This document shows positions 48,527-60,480 of a DNA stretch of 64,000 bases, piece after piece; positions within the stretch are counted from its first letter, which is position 1; the number at the start of each line of letters is the position of its first letter. The stretch comes from Amphirosellinia nigrospora (Eukaryota > Ascomycota > Sordariomycetes > Xylariales > Xylariaceae). Made by a program: the position numbers and the translations under genes. The notes below the pieces were generated by a model. That model made no database searches. It was given only the letters and a program-made list of their open reading frames with translations, and was not told the DNA's origin. The stretch covers positions 496,001 through 560,000 of the forward strand of contig SCHM01000001.1 in the NCBI GenBank assembly GCA_004123355.1, read 5' to 3'.

Positions 48527-50859
48527 CGCAGATTGACAGGGCAGAATGCAATGATGGCAACGTTATAAACTGAAATGTAGATCAATGCGGCTCAGCCGTT
48601 GGGGGTAGGTAGGTTTATTTTTAAGCTTTTAGATTGGTGGTGTAGCACCCTGAAGCTTCTCAAGGAAGTGACAAGGTCTAGAGTGAGAAATGACAAAGAC
48701 TGAAAGAAGGTCGGAGTTGATTTCTTTACGGTAAAATAGATTAACTCAAGGCTTTGTTTGCATTGTTGACGTGTAAGCAGAATAAAGGGAGAAAAGTCAG
48801 AGTAAGACGCAGCTATCTGCTTGAAGTCCTGAATGATACAGTGCGAAAATAGTGGCATTGCAATCTGGCAAAGCCTGACCGAGCCGGCTGGCCACGTTCA
48901 TCATGCCATTCTAGTGTAGTAGCAGAAGAAGAATGTGGGTAGACTATGATTTGGTACAGATGATTTCATTCGGGAAACGGCAATCTACGAAGGTGGTTTG
49001 CAAGGGGTATGGCGGCTTGGACGGCGCGTAACGAAGCGTGCGCTGGCTGCGCATTTGCCCCCTCGAGATGACAATAAAGTTTCAAAATAGAGTAATGTGA
49101 ATGCCTGCTCACCTGAATACGCTAGGTACCACACAGTACACGTAAACAGTACAGTATCTCTCTACTGCAGATATTGGCAACTTGTTCGAGACGAACGGCC
49201 CGAGGGACTGGAATGACGGGTTCAACGCCAAGGCCTCCAAGAGTGCTAGGCAGAAGTAGGTAGCGATGAGCTGGGTTCGGGTCGTTTGGTGATCGAAAAT
49301 TGTTGGGCGAAAGGCACCACAAACGGCTCGGATCTGTTGACAGGGCCTGGGCCAGGCTTGGCGGTGAACCGGAGGACGCTAGACAGGGAATACAGGAGAC
49401 AGGGCTCTAGTGTAGGGCCTCTCCAGGTATGGTGGGAAATGCCGTAAGTTCCGAGCGCTATAATGATTGGATGATGCCGTAAATCCGAGCACCAGTACCA
49501 GGAAGGTTAATCCAGCCTACTCGGAGTTGAAGAAAGAGGAAGGAGGCCAGGTAAGCAAGAAGAAGCGCTGACGGAGGAAGCAATGTGTTAATATTATCGC
49601 CAGATACAGCATTTAGCAGGTTTAGTACTGTAGGTACATGCAAAGGTAGTCTTCGAGAATACATACAGCAGAGGGGTTATAGGTATCGTTGGTTGCCGTA
49701 CCTCCGATGAAAAGGTGCTCGTATGCGCAGATCACCCAACGTGACTAGCATCAGTAGAATCACATCTCAGGTAACAGTGACGGCGACGACACTGGTGACG
49801 ATGGTTCCCCAGATGACCACACAAAATGTCTCAATAGAGGGCGGCGGGGAGGATAGGAAGGATGGTTACACATTGGAGGATCACACGAGGACAACGAGAC
49901 AACTTATCATGACGGCAGATTCAGACTATGGGGTCCACCGAAGAGTAGATTGGCGAGATCCTCCAAAACTGGTGATACCGTGGTGACTTCGGCTTCCAGG
50001 TCATTTGCTCGTTGGCCTGGAGGCGGGGCTTGTGAACTGTACCTAACAAAGTGGGGAGAGAACCCAGTGGCACCTCTTAAATTTATTATTAGACTTTAAG
50101 CCCTATTTCACTAGTCGTCGCATCTCTAACCGCGTTAAGAATGTGTTCTTTTTGGAAAGATTTCCGAGTTAAGGATCATGGCGCGTACCTACTATGTGTA
50201 CTTTAGTCTCGGTGCTTCGATGCTGAGTATACACGCCTGAGGAGATTGGTGATTTGCCGACATTGTTCAGCAACACGAGTATCAGGTCTATTCGCATACT
50301 TCGAAAAGCATTCACTAGCACCTAATGTCTGAGTTTTTGCAGGCACGGAATGTGATGAAGAGCGCAAGACAGATCAGGACTTTGTATGAAACACTGCCAT
50401 ATCGTTCAGAACGAGTCAAAAGGGGCGCCTTACCTGGGACCAGCTCGCCGCTCTCAAGGACCAATTGGTGCGAAACCAACTTGTTCAACGCCGGAAAGAT
50501 GAAAATGAGCTGTTTTATCATATCTCGGTCACAATACTGTTGATCGGATTGGAGCGATAAGACTAGCGACGCTGCTTGTAAGGATGCGATAAATTCAGGC
50601 GGACTGTATGAATGTAAGACTTAGCTAAGTGTTTCCAGTTCATCACGACTGTGTTCCTCTTCTACGCGTTGTGCTGAAATACTGCTTTAGTGTCAAGAAG
50701 CGTTAGAGTTGTAATTTTTATTTCATTACGTTAGACTGTAACAAGTAATCTTATACGTATAATTACCGATGAATCTAGACCTCTTGACGAGCTAGATGAG
50801 ATGAGATGAGATGGCAGACCTGCGTTTGGGCCTCCCCTTGTCGTCCGAACCAAATCTCT
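48527..50859. other. Intergenic region
   Basis: 2.3 kb with no supported gene. Candidate frames at 48592-48858 and 49458-49664 (minus) and 49723-49986 (plus) are short, with no recognised domains. The minus-strand part just upstream of 48526 is probably leader and promoter. Confidence 0.4.
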
Positions 50860-51560
50860 CTATGAGCCTCGAGTTAATGGTTCGCCGTGCTTGATCTTGG
50901 CAGCATCGTACTTCTCCAATCGAATAGCCTGAATGGCAATAAATCCAGTGGTATCCTCCGGGCTGAAGCCTTTGAGGTGTCCATGCTAGTCTCTTCCTCG
51001 CTGTACAAGTTGCTCTCAGGCGCGGACCTGGAAAGGATGTGAGCTGCGACCATCATGTCCACTGTACCGTGAACGTGCTTCTGGCTGAACAGGAAGGAGT
51101 TTTCTGGTAGTCGTGATTTGGGAAAGCGTTGCGAATGTCTTAGCTAGAGTACAAACTTACCGATATGTGCAAGCCTTAGCACAGTCAATGCAGGAGAGTC
51201 GTACGCTCCACGACTCTTAAGACCAATAAACGCGCGATTCAACAATGTCTATCATCCCAACGCCGTGACGGCCAGCGATGTAGTTCAGGGCTTTGAAGAG
51301 CTCAAGAGAGCCGGTCACTGTCTCACCACCTTCAACCTGGAGTTTGACAGGTATTCCAGCTTGGAAAGTGACAGAGAATTTGGTGGGGATATCGGGGGCG
51401 TCGAGTGTGTTTGGAATTCATGATGATTAATTAATACTACAACAAAAGGCAGGTATTGAAGGATAGCTCTAAAAGAACGTACCAACAGTTCGAGTCCAGA
51501 CGGTTTTCTTCTCAAGGATACCATTTTCGTAGCTGCAATGGGGTACATATCTCTATACGC
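50860..51560 (-). pseudogene. Argininosuccinate synthase remnant (3' part, internally deleted)
   Basis: Minus-strand blocks match the C-terminal third of fungal argininosuccinate synthase (arginine pathway, citrulline plus aspartate). They are SYENGILEKKTVWTRTV, then DAPDIPTKFSVTF and SLELFKALNYIAGRHGVG, a damaged IDIVEN-like segment, IGLKSRGAYDSPALTVLR, then SQKHVHGTVD, SNLYSEEETSMD and finally PEDTTGFIAIQAIRLEKY to a stop at 50860. About 45-50 residues expected after AHI (the DLEGL region) are absent, with an orphan GTAAGT donor left behind. Frames change at least three times and no N-terminal ATP-pyrophosphatase half is seen upstream. Unlike other frame breaks in this window, the missing block and missing N-terminus indicate true decay. 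A functional copy is presumably elsewhere. Confidence 0.8.
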
Positions 51561-52379
51561 ACCGTCCTGAGACCAGTGTTAGATTTCTTGCTACGAAAGC
51601 TTGAGGGAGCAACTGTACGTACAGGGTCGCATGCCTTCCAAGCAAGTTCAAACAAAACGTCCAATGTTAAATGACCTGTAAGATGGTCGGGGACGGCATA
51701 CCCTTCCGCCGCCGGTGATCCTGACCCCGAACGGTCGCTGCGGGGATTATGTTTAGAGTTGCACTAAAATATATTCCGTCGATTCAGCATGTCTAGGAGT
51801 CTACCTAAGGTATCTAGGGCCTAGTTAAAAGTCGCTGAGTTGCTAGCCTAGAAATATTGTACTAATCACAACTTTGTTGTAAGCCATGGTAGTTGATGAT
51901 AGTTGACACCAGTTCCAAGTAATCATGCCAGAAGATTACTCTTTGTCTCGTCACTAATAGCAGGACGCCCCTGTATTCCGGTCACTTCTCTGGCCGTGCT
52001 GCTGCGTGGTACTTGTGATTCCCTCATTGATTCATTGCGTCTCACAATTTATATACGCTGTGCAATATACGAAGTGTTATCGAAGTACTGGTAATAGGGT
52101 TTACACTTGGTCTGTGTGGATTTCGTGAATGACGTCATAACAGCCCATAGTCCGTGTCACCAAAGCCCCTCTCAATATAACTCGACCCTGGATAGACTAT
52201 TGCCTGAAGAATACGGACTTACTCATCTTCATGCATTGATCATGTAGGCGGCTGTCTTCCTAGCCTACCTTTTTGAACCACTTACTTGGAAACGAACCAA
52301 AATTTCAAACACCCATTGCTCACTGCCTTAGTAGCTCAATAGCTAACAGCTACTTACCTAATCCTGGTACGAGTATCGG
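51561..52379. other. Intergenic region
   Basis: I looked for the missing N-terminal half of argininosuccinate synthase on the minus strand and did not find it. No other gene seen. Confidence 0.45.
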
Positions 52380-52712
52380 ATGAAACCATCCAAAAGCAAC
52401 TTGAGAATGGATCCTTCGTTCTACGAAGTCATGGAGAATCTGGGCGCGATGCTAGATAAAGCCAACGAACAGCATCGCGTCGCCATGACGGAGGCGAATG
52501 TGCCTCTGGCGACCCTCGGTCGCGAGCACACACGGTCCATGGACGAGGCCGATTCGCGGCTCGGGGCCCTGAACCAGCATGAACGGGACGCTGCCGAGAA
52601 CGGCGAGAAATTGCACTCTCACGTCAGTGAACATGAGCGTGAGATGGCTGAGGCGGATCAACGGCTGAAGAGTCTGAGCACCGAGAGGGAGCGTTCGCGC
52701 AGAGCAAGTTAG
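52380..52712 (+). CDS. Small coiled-coil hypothetical protein
   Basis: A single open frame of 110 aa starting MKPSKSNLRMDPSFYEV. Almost the whole length is charged and helical, with degenerate heptads: ENLGAMLDKANEQH, REHTRSMDEADSRLGALN, VSEHEREMAEADQRLKSL. Three related ~25-residue segments (EQH..AMTEAN..L, REH..SMDEADSRL, SEHEREMAEADQRL) suggest internal repetition. No membrane segment or known family. GC-rich third positions compared with flanking DNA support coding. A second Met nine codons in is an alternative start. Confidence 0.5.
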   Translation: MKPSKSNLRMDPSFYEVMENLGAMLDKANEQHRVAMTEANVPLATLGREHTRSMDEADSRLGALNQHERDAAENGEKLHSHVSEHEREMAEADQRLKSLSTERERSRRAS

Positions 52713-53311
52713 GTTCGGACGTTGAGCGACGGATCGAGGGGGTATATATTCTATCATTTGACGCGGAAAGGGTTCTAAACCATTTGACATGATATAAATT
52801 ATGCAGACTGAAGGATGGCAATGACGCACGGAGAGGTAACAGTTCACGGTGTACAATAGGATGTACGGCATATTTGTCGAAGATTTTGTATCAATTTAAT
52901 ATATTCATCCAAACTCGCTTCAACCTTGTAACATACACAACGGAAGAAAGTTGCCGTGAGGGGCCTTCGAAGATCCAAAATCCTCTTATTAATACAGTTT
53001 TCAGGTTGGTATAATTATTGAAAAGAGACGTAAACGCAATCGTAAATCATCACTTAGGTCTAAAAACCCCCAAGTATATCCCGCCGTTTCGCATGATTTG
53101 CTTAAGTGTCCCTGGTAGACCATGTTAAGATGCATCCCTAAAAAGATGGTATCAGAGAGGGGGGGATTATTTGAGTTCCAGACTTGGGCGACAAGTGACT
53201 CATGATTGTCTAAACAACGAGGTTCAGAAGGGAAACTATGGGAAACTTGGCGGAGTAAGTCCGAAGGGAAGGTTTCGGGTGATTGGGAGTATCAAGGGAA
53301 TGTGAATAAAC
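52713..53311. other. Convergent intergenic region
   Basis: Non-coding as far as I can see; 3' flanks of two convergent genes. Confidence 0.5.
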
Positions 53312-53758
53312 TTACAATAGAGCGAGAGTCAGGTCACCGTGGATGCGCGCCTTCAGAGTGACTTCGACCTCTAAATTCAAGTCCAGCCTCAGCTTCAAGG
53401 TGTCGCTCTTGCCGCTGTCTTGCTGTGGCTGTTGCTGCTGCATTTGTTGCTGCTGCTGCTGAAACTGCTGTTGCGGCATCATCTGCTGCTGTGATGTTGG
53501 TGGCATTTGTTGCTGCTGCGGCTGCTGTTGACGAGCCATTTGTTGACCCTGTTCCGCCTCACTATCTGGCTGAAAATCTTGGCGGCGACGGTTCCGGCGA
53601 CGCTGGCGCGCGGGACGCGACTGTGAGGCTTCGGATGCAGCTACGGATTTTTCCCGTGTCTGGTTGCGCTGGGGCTTCTCATCTTGCTGTTCCTGCTGCT
53701 GCTCGGGTTGAGGCGCCGGAGACGAGGTTCTGGATTGATCTTCACCGCTGGAAGACAT
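53312..53758 (-). CDS. Gln-rich protein with conserved C-terminal amphipathic strand
   Basis: A single frame of 148 aa when started at MSSSGEDQSRTSSPAP (53758); the frame is open to 53818, but the upstream part looks like leader. Order: acidic/Ser-Pro start, Gln/Glu tract, a basic patch (RPARQRRRNRRRQDF, possible nuclear or RNA-binding signal), a long Gln/Met-rich tract built from CAG/CAA repeats (~residues 85-120), then a non-repetitive end TLKLRLDLNLEVEVTL...GDLTLALL. The alternating hydrophobic C-terminus resembles the ending of several unnamed filamentous-fungal proteins I recall, which suggests it is the functional part. Prion-like composition. Confidence 0.6.
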   Translation of the reverse strand: MSSSGEDQSRTSSPAPQPEQQQEQQDEKPQRNQTREKSVAASEASQSRPARQRRRNRRRQDFQPDSEAEQGQQMARQQQPQQQQMPPTSQQQMMPQQQFQQQQQQMQQQQPQQDSGKSDTLKLRLDLNLEVEVTLKARIHGDLTLALL

Positions 53759-56266
53759 AGTGATGGCTTGGTATGTTTTTCTGGTTCTTGCTGAGTTGAA
53801 TTTTACTCGGGACTTCAAATGTCAATAGATTGTAATCAAGGTTGTAAGTTGTAGATAGGCACAAATGTTTGAACTTGGTCAGATACTTTAGCAATTGAAG
53901 GGCGGAATAGTCTTATTATATCAGGTCTACCTAAACTCATCCAAAAAATCAAGGTTATAGGACCCTACTTGCATTTCTAAGTTCGTCCATTCACACCAAC
54001 AGCTGCTGGGTTGCTGTCATATCGGCCGCCGTCAACGTCACACTTCGGGCCGTGAGAGGGGATAAATCCTGATTTTAGTTGGAAGTCTAGGCTTGTCAAA
54101 GTGGTTGCAGATCGAGATCGCGGAAAGGGTGGGCACTTACATCATGCGCCACAGTAATTACGCTGTAGACGTTATGCTGAGCCGTCGAGGCCCGGCTATC
54201 TAGCCCCTCTTGGCATCGGGACAGGACAGCATCCTTGTGGGTGCACCCCTGTAGTGACGCTTGCTCCTCGGGAACTTTGCTTGAACAGGACTGAACATTA
54301 TCTACACCGTTAGAACGAGTTAGTGTAGAACGCCCGCAATAGCCCAGCATTTTATAAACAAGAAGATTCACATGAAAGTTGGCCTACTGTACCTTAGGTA
54401 ATGTACATGAGAATCCTCACGATAAGTAATATATGCAGTATGCACTTAGTTGTGGTTAAATCTTCCACACCAAAGTCTAGCTCAGGGGCCAGCGAGCCAG
54501 CGAGCCAGCGAGCCAGGACGCCGACACCGAGGATGCATAAATTTATTGTCTTACATATGGATATACTACTTGTACATGCTACCTATATCAGTGATTTAAG
54601 AAGTAGAGAACTAGGACGCGTTGTAAAGAAGGAATGATATCGAGACGATTCCCATTCCACGCTATATGCCTCCTCAAAAACATCTCCGAATCAATCACAA
54701 GTCGTCTGAGAGGTGTAACACAATGCAGCGCCCCTCCCATTTAACATATTATACAAGATCAATATCGGTGTTTGTCACTTCAACACGTTGGACTTCCGCT
54801 CGGACTACAGTCAGGTGCAAGACTAGTTTCAGCCACTTTACTATCATAATATCCAGGCAATGCCTATACGCCATGGTCCAGTCGGAATCGGTAGGTATAT
54901 TTTGTCTCGGTCTCGGTCTCATTAAGCTAGGTAGGACGAGCCAATGTCATTCCCAGTTTGGAATTTTATATTGTCAAAATAATATAGAGTAAGAGAGTTT
55001 CATCGCGCGGCAAGATACGCAGGCGTGCAAGTCGTCGAAGCTTCACAGTGAGGCTAGATGGCGCCGGCTGCATATCTTGTCCCTTGATATCTACTTAATG
55101 AAAGGACTGAACCTTCTTCAAATTACTAGACTTCCCATAAAACATCAGTCAACTTGCAGGTATTGACATCCTAAGTCAACCATTAGTATTAGGATCTTCG
55201 GAATGCCTTATTCCACTACGAGTAACACGGCGAGATGGCTATTACGACGACATTATGCTCACCGAAAATCAAGAAGGAGAGCGTCTCACTTCTCGACTAC
55301 TAGGTTAAGTGGTGGTGGCACAGTAGACGTCTATTATAAGTTGCTCTGCCTGATACAAGGCTGCCTACTTAAGGCAATCGCGAACGCTGTGTGACAAGCC
55401 GTATTCTTATCACTTTGCCACAATATACGGAGTCACTTCCCGCGTTTCAATTATCATAAGCCTGTTTAGGGCTCTAGGATGTCTCGAAACCCAGTGTCGC
55501 CTTCGTCGACGAGCAGTCTCATAGCTAACTTCTAAGAATCCGAGTAGTTTAAGGTGTTGATAGGTTTTGGAGTACAGTAGTAATTACTCCCTAACGTCGT
55601 TTGGTATTAAATCCGTCGGGTGATTTATAGAATACGCCTGGGACCCCTCGCTTATTTAAGCAAGCGCTTCAGAAGAAACGGACACCGTCATACCAAGTAT
55701 TTCATTAGAAATAGACTACCCAGCGGACATAAAAACACATGTCCAGCCCACTATACGGATATATTAGGATGTATGTATCAAAACTGCCCGACTAAGTGTC
55801 TTCTAGTATATGTTGGCGCAACAGGGTGGATGCCTGTATCATAAGCCTAGTACAGATAGACAACAAGGAGACATCATGGTTAGCTAATATATCGTTATTA
55901 TCTTCTTTTAAAGTCATAGATGCTATTACACAAAGAACTGTCGTCATTTCTGAGTCTATCGTCCATTCACGGTAACTACTCGCCGTAGTCAGGTTGTACG
56001 TCCACAAATGTGGGATACGAGGTCTCATTGGTTCCAGTGGTAACTACCCTCAAGCTCTGACAACTGTGAAAGATGGGAACTATGGAAGTTTTCAGGAACC
56101 GAAGGACTGATCGAATTGGTTTTGGCGATTGCGTAAGGGTTGGTCAGGATTAGCGGCAAGAGATTCGCCCTTCTCGGGAGGGGGAGTCGGTGTTGCTATG
56201 GGACTGGAACCTAGGCGAATGTCTATTAGCTACGCCTACATCATACTAGTCGCGTCCGAGCGGGAG
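53759..56266. other. Intergenic region
   Basis: 2.5 kb without a supported gene. It holds the 8 bp tandem repeat at 54488-54516. Open frames such as 54666-54992 and 55203-55394 lack coding character. Confidence 0.4.
54488..54516 (+). repeat. 8 bp tandem repeat (GCCAGCGA)n
   Basis: Three full copies plus a partial fourth copy of GCCAGCGA, without mismatch. Confidence 0.9.
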
Positions 56267-56856
56267 CTATTTACCTCGTAAAAACCCTCCTGATCGCCTT
56301 GCGTGTTCTTCCTGGGCCTCCTCCCGCCTTTTTAGCCACAGGTAAGCTCCTATGACTAACAAGAGGATTACGACCCCGGCTAGCGAGGTCCCGACAATGA
56401 TGCCAATCCTCTTGCCTGAGCTCTCCCCTACCTCAACACTCGTGGCCGTGGGACTCGGGCTCGAACTAGTCGTTGTTTCTGGGGACATGAATTGGACAGC
56501 GTTTGCCGGGTTCTCACTCAACGTCGCAGGGACAAGGTGGCCGAGAAGGCAACCGTTATTACACGGATCGTTCGTACAACAGCCGAGGAAGGGTGGTCGT
56601 GCATTGGAGCATGTATACCAGATGCTGCTGTTAAAGGGGTTGGCGCAACCCTGCGGTAAGAACTTAACGCCGCTGGCAGCGCTGAAGCTGGCGTTAAAGA
56701 GATTCGGCGTTGGACACCTGCCCCTAGTTCTAGGGTACAAGGGTCTACACCACAGCAGCCGATAAATCTCGTTGATGAATCTTGACATATATGAAAGTCG
56801 CCACCGTCTGGGCAGGACAGTCCATATTTAACCCGAGGGTCGTCCGACGCGGCCAT
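56267..56856 (-). CDS. Cys-rich single-pass membrane protein
   Basis: About 196 aa with one missing base, apparently in the G4 run read as CCCC at 56721-56724. The N-terminal Cys-rich module is KYGLSCPDGGDFHICQ and FIGCCGVDPC, followed by GRCPTPNLFNASF, then a second Cys cluster (CANPFNSSIWYTCSN, FLGCCTNDPCNNGC). A Ser/Thr/Pro stalk, one membrane helix (IIVGTSLAGVVILLLVIGAY) and a basic tail (WLKRREEAQEEH) complete it. The two GCC..DPC modules are related to each other. This layout is common in unnamed fungal surface proteins. I see no cleavable signal peptide after the Met at 56856; the in-frame start at 56919 also lacks one. Topology (Cys-rich side out) is inferred. Next upstream neighbour on the same strand is GH92. 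Confidence 0.68.
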
Positions 56857-57461
56857 AACTTCTTGTTGTTGACGACAAACGGGAGAGCGACGGATGTGGG
56901 TATAAAAATTGTTGACCAAAGTGACCTCGAGTAAACCCTAAATGGTTTATCTGTGATTGTAATGTTGTTACTCGAAACGAATCCTCAATATATTGACTTT
57001 TGGGCGGAACGAGGCTAGAAAAGATCATGTCCAACGAACGTGGTATGAAGGAAACCTCAGGACCATCACCTATGAAAATAACGGCAGACTATGCAATTTT
57101 CTAGAGCGAGCAACGCTAGTACAGTACGCCATAGCAGTGTGCCTTTGTGAAACTTACCAACTATTAATATCCCGACGTGGTGGGGTTATATATGAGACAG
57201 CTCACTTACACAACATATTACGAGATGAGCTGTCGGGTCGCGGTAGCACACAGTATTGATTCCATGTCCAAAGAGACCTGTTGTCTTATAAAGGCAGCCG
57301 GTAAGAGGCCTATGACGAAAGTCTGTTCTATAGTTAGTGTCTGTATAAATGAGACACAAACATTTCATTTGATTGTGCAACAACCTGTCAAAACGACTGA
57401 TATCTTTACTTTATTTTATTGCCTTTGGCTCGTTATAGCCTCATTATGGCTTTTTAGTAGA
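56857..57461. other. Spacer between GH92 and the membrane-protein gene
   Basis: 600 bp holding the GH92 3' flank and the likely promoter of the Cys-rich membrane-protein gene, both on the minus strand. Nothing else seen. Confidence 0.5.
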
Positions 57462-60400
57462 CTACTTAGTACTTAAGCTAGGCGGCAAGTCATCATCTCC
57501 TGTCCCCCAGGCCGTGCTCTCCTTCGGACCCAGCGTCAATTCAAGAGTACCGCCATTCAGAAAGAAGTCATGTGTCAAGTAGTTCCTGGTATAGTCCTTG
57601 CCATCTAACTTGGCACTTTGAATATAGATATTCTTGTATGCGGCGTCGAAATTGACGTTTTTGATGGTTGCAGTCTTGCCTGTCATGCTGTTGGTGATTG
57701 AAACTGAAGGGAAGAATGGAGGTGTTATAAAGTAGACATCTTGGGGGTTTGGGAATATCCCCAACATTGCAAGAGCCACGAACGAACCCATGGCTCCAGA
57801 ATCGTCATTGCCGGGAATACCTGCAGTCGTCGTATTGAACTGGCTAGGGATGTAGTAGTGAATACGTTCGGCAGACTTAGCGGGCCGACCAGCATAGTGA
57901 TACTGAAAGATGGGAAGAAATCCCTGTTCATCGCCAACGTAGAGGAGCCCACTCTCATGAAGGAAATCAAGACGGCTGACAAATGTGTCTGGACCACCAA
58001 GAGTCTTGATGAGGGAAGACATGTCGTGCGGCACAAAAAAGGTGTAAAGCCAAGCACTGCCCTCGTACGTCTCGTGGCCGTTTGGATTGAGATAGCACGA
58101 ATCGAAATTATTCAGCGGCGAGCAGTAATCTGGATCTTGGAAACCAAATGTGCCGTTCAAGTACCTAGGTTGTACGAAACCAGTGAATTTGGTATCAACG
58201 CCATTGATGGATGAGGTTTGATCTGGATTGTAGAGGTTTAACCAGTTTCCAGACCTCTTGGCGTATTTCTCATAGTCATCATCCTTTCCTAGCTTTTCTG
58301 CCATCTCCGCAATGCAGAAGTCGTTGTACCCGTACTCAACTGTCCGCGATACGCTGCGTGTGAATAGGCCGTTCCCGTATGGATCGAAGTCATCTGCGGG
58401 AATGTAGCCAAGATTCTTCCAACTGTATAGACCACCTCGGCCTTCGTAATCCCAGACTTGACTAGAGTCTATATTAGCACGACTTCAAGCCCTTCCCGAA
58501 CTTTTGCTACTCACGGCTCGACTTCTGCATCTTTCACCAGTGCCTCATACCCGGTATCCCAATCTACCCCCTGTGTAATATTTTTCAGATATGAATCAAC
58601 CAGCACGATGTCTGCATTAGATCCACCTTGAGTCCAGCCTTTACATAAAGACATTCGGCAATCTGGTAGCCACTGCGATACCCAGAGTCAGCTATTGCCA
58701 TATAGAGCGTAATCTGTGAGGGTTTCAGAAGCTTCTAGATATCCTCTTGCTTTAAAAAGGAAACCTCGCGCTCAGAAAGTTGCCAAAACGAGGAGGAAAT
58801 TATTCTGAGAATTACTCACACCCTCATGTCGATAGATATCTATTAAAGATCGGATCATTTGTGTTTGTGAGTATGGGTCAACTAAAGTGATGAAGGGATG
58901 AATCGATCTGAACGAATCCCAAATGCAGTAGTATGAATCATAGTACGGTTCATCACTCTCCCACAGAGGATTTTCGCCTGTGTAGTCTTGCGGACTGATC
59001 ATTGCCCTGTATACACCACTCCAAAATATGGTCTGTAGGTCGTCCATACTGAGCGGGCCAGTCGAATTGGTAGTCGTACTGGTATCAATCTCAATAACGT
59101 TCAACTTTTCTCTCCAGATCTTCTCGGCTGTGGCAAGAGTATCCTGGAAGTTGAAGTCCGGGATCTCGGCCTCGGCGTTCTTGCAAGCCTTTTCAGAACT
59201 ATGAATGAAAGGCCGACCCGTGCAGTCAGCTCCCCACCATTTTCGACTTCTTTGAACCAAGTATACTTGAACACTCCGAGTTAGCTGCTACTATTTTGAG
59301 GGCTTCATAACTTCCAGATGTAACTCTAACCAGTAAAAGATGTCTCATCCTCTGGAAGCAACCCAAACGAAAAGAAATGTCTAAAATCACTCACGGTGCC
59401 CGCTGGGATAGGGGGAGAATTGTTGTCTTGCTGGACAGTGATATTCTTCGGTTCGCTACCTCCTCGATTGTTGATGAATACACCAGTTTCTCTAATCGAC
59501 CCTCCCTTGAAATCTGCACAATAGTGAAGAGTGTACGTGCCGAAACCGAATGATGGATTGAAAACACCTGTTCCCGTCATCCGACCGGTTTCAGCATCTA
59601 CCGATGCAGAACCGTTCTTTCGAGTATTGGGAAGATCGGTTAAGTCAAGGAAGAGGAGAGGGCTCAATGGCCCATCAACTGCGGCATTGCCAGTAGCATT
59701 CCCGAAGAAGGTGAATTTATATAAGGCTGTATGATTTGATGCAGTGATTTCGGCCTTGATGCCGGACACCAGGCCGATTGTGAAGTAGCCAGGGCGTGCA
59801 GACACGCTCCCCTCAACAATGCCAACGGATCTCTGACTCTTAGGGAATACACAATTATCTAGTGTGTCATTCTTGCATCCGGGATGCACAAAGATAGGAA
59901 AGTTGGCTAGTGAGGATGCGCCTCCAGTCCCGGAATCGTGCATGTGAGAAAAGCCGGTAACAGGGCTTCCGTTAGAAGCACTAGACCAATTAGAATCAGC
60001 AATTGTTCTCATGACCAAAGTCTTTAAATTATTTCGGTATATACTTGAATATTGCTATAATCCGATCCGGAACGCTTTTCAACGAGCAAAATGAGATTGG
60101 CTACAAAAACTTGGAGAGATACTTACTATCCGCCTTGGTTATCTTGGGTCACATCTGCTACCGCTTTGGCCATGCCTATAAACCAGTCAGCGGAATGTGT
60201 CCAGCATCCATCACGATCATCTCATAGATGAAACAGTACACAAGGAAGAACCTACCAAAGGGCAATGTCGCTCCAGCAAACACATGACCTTGCATTCCAG
60301 TTAGAAAATCTTAGACAAGCGTGCTCAACCTAACATACCGCCATTACGAGTGCCGATGAGGGGATTGACGAAGTCATAGCCAGTAGTCACGTCTGCTGCG

Positions 60401-60480
60401 GCCCGACTGTTAGACACGGCGAGCGATGGCCGGAGAGCCGTAGCTACGGTAGAATAAAAGAGTAACGACCGAAACCCCAT
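57462..60480 (-). CDS. Secreted GH92 alpha-1,2-mannosidase-like enzyme, seven exons
   Basis: Calcium-dependent exo-alpha-mannosidase family acting on N-glycans or mannoproteins. Exons 60480..60339, 60288..60256, 60175..60127, 59980..59331, 59273..58820, 58672..58515, 58461..57462; about 828 aa with one missing base. The signal peptide MGFRSLLFYSTVATALRPSLA is followed by VNPLIGTRNGG, HVFAGATLPFGM, SPVTGFSHMHDSGTGG, PYYDSYYCIWDSFRSIHP (catalytic-domain hallmark), LPDCRMSLCKGWTQGGSNAD, YGYNDFCIAEM, NGHETYEGSAWLY and GNDDSGAMGSFVALAMLGIFP, in the order expected for the family. Frame is lost once near 59201 between LSFI and SSEKAC (one A). All six introns are GT-AG and in phase; the smallest exon is 33 nt. 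The specific linkage cannot be read from sequence. Confidence 0.93.
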
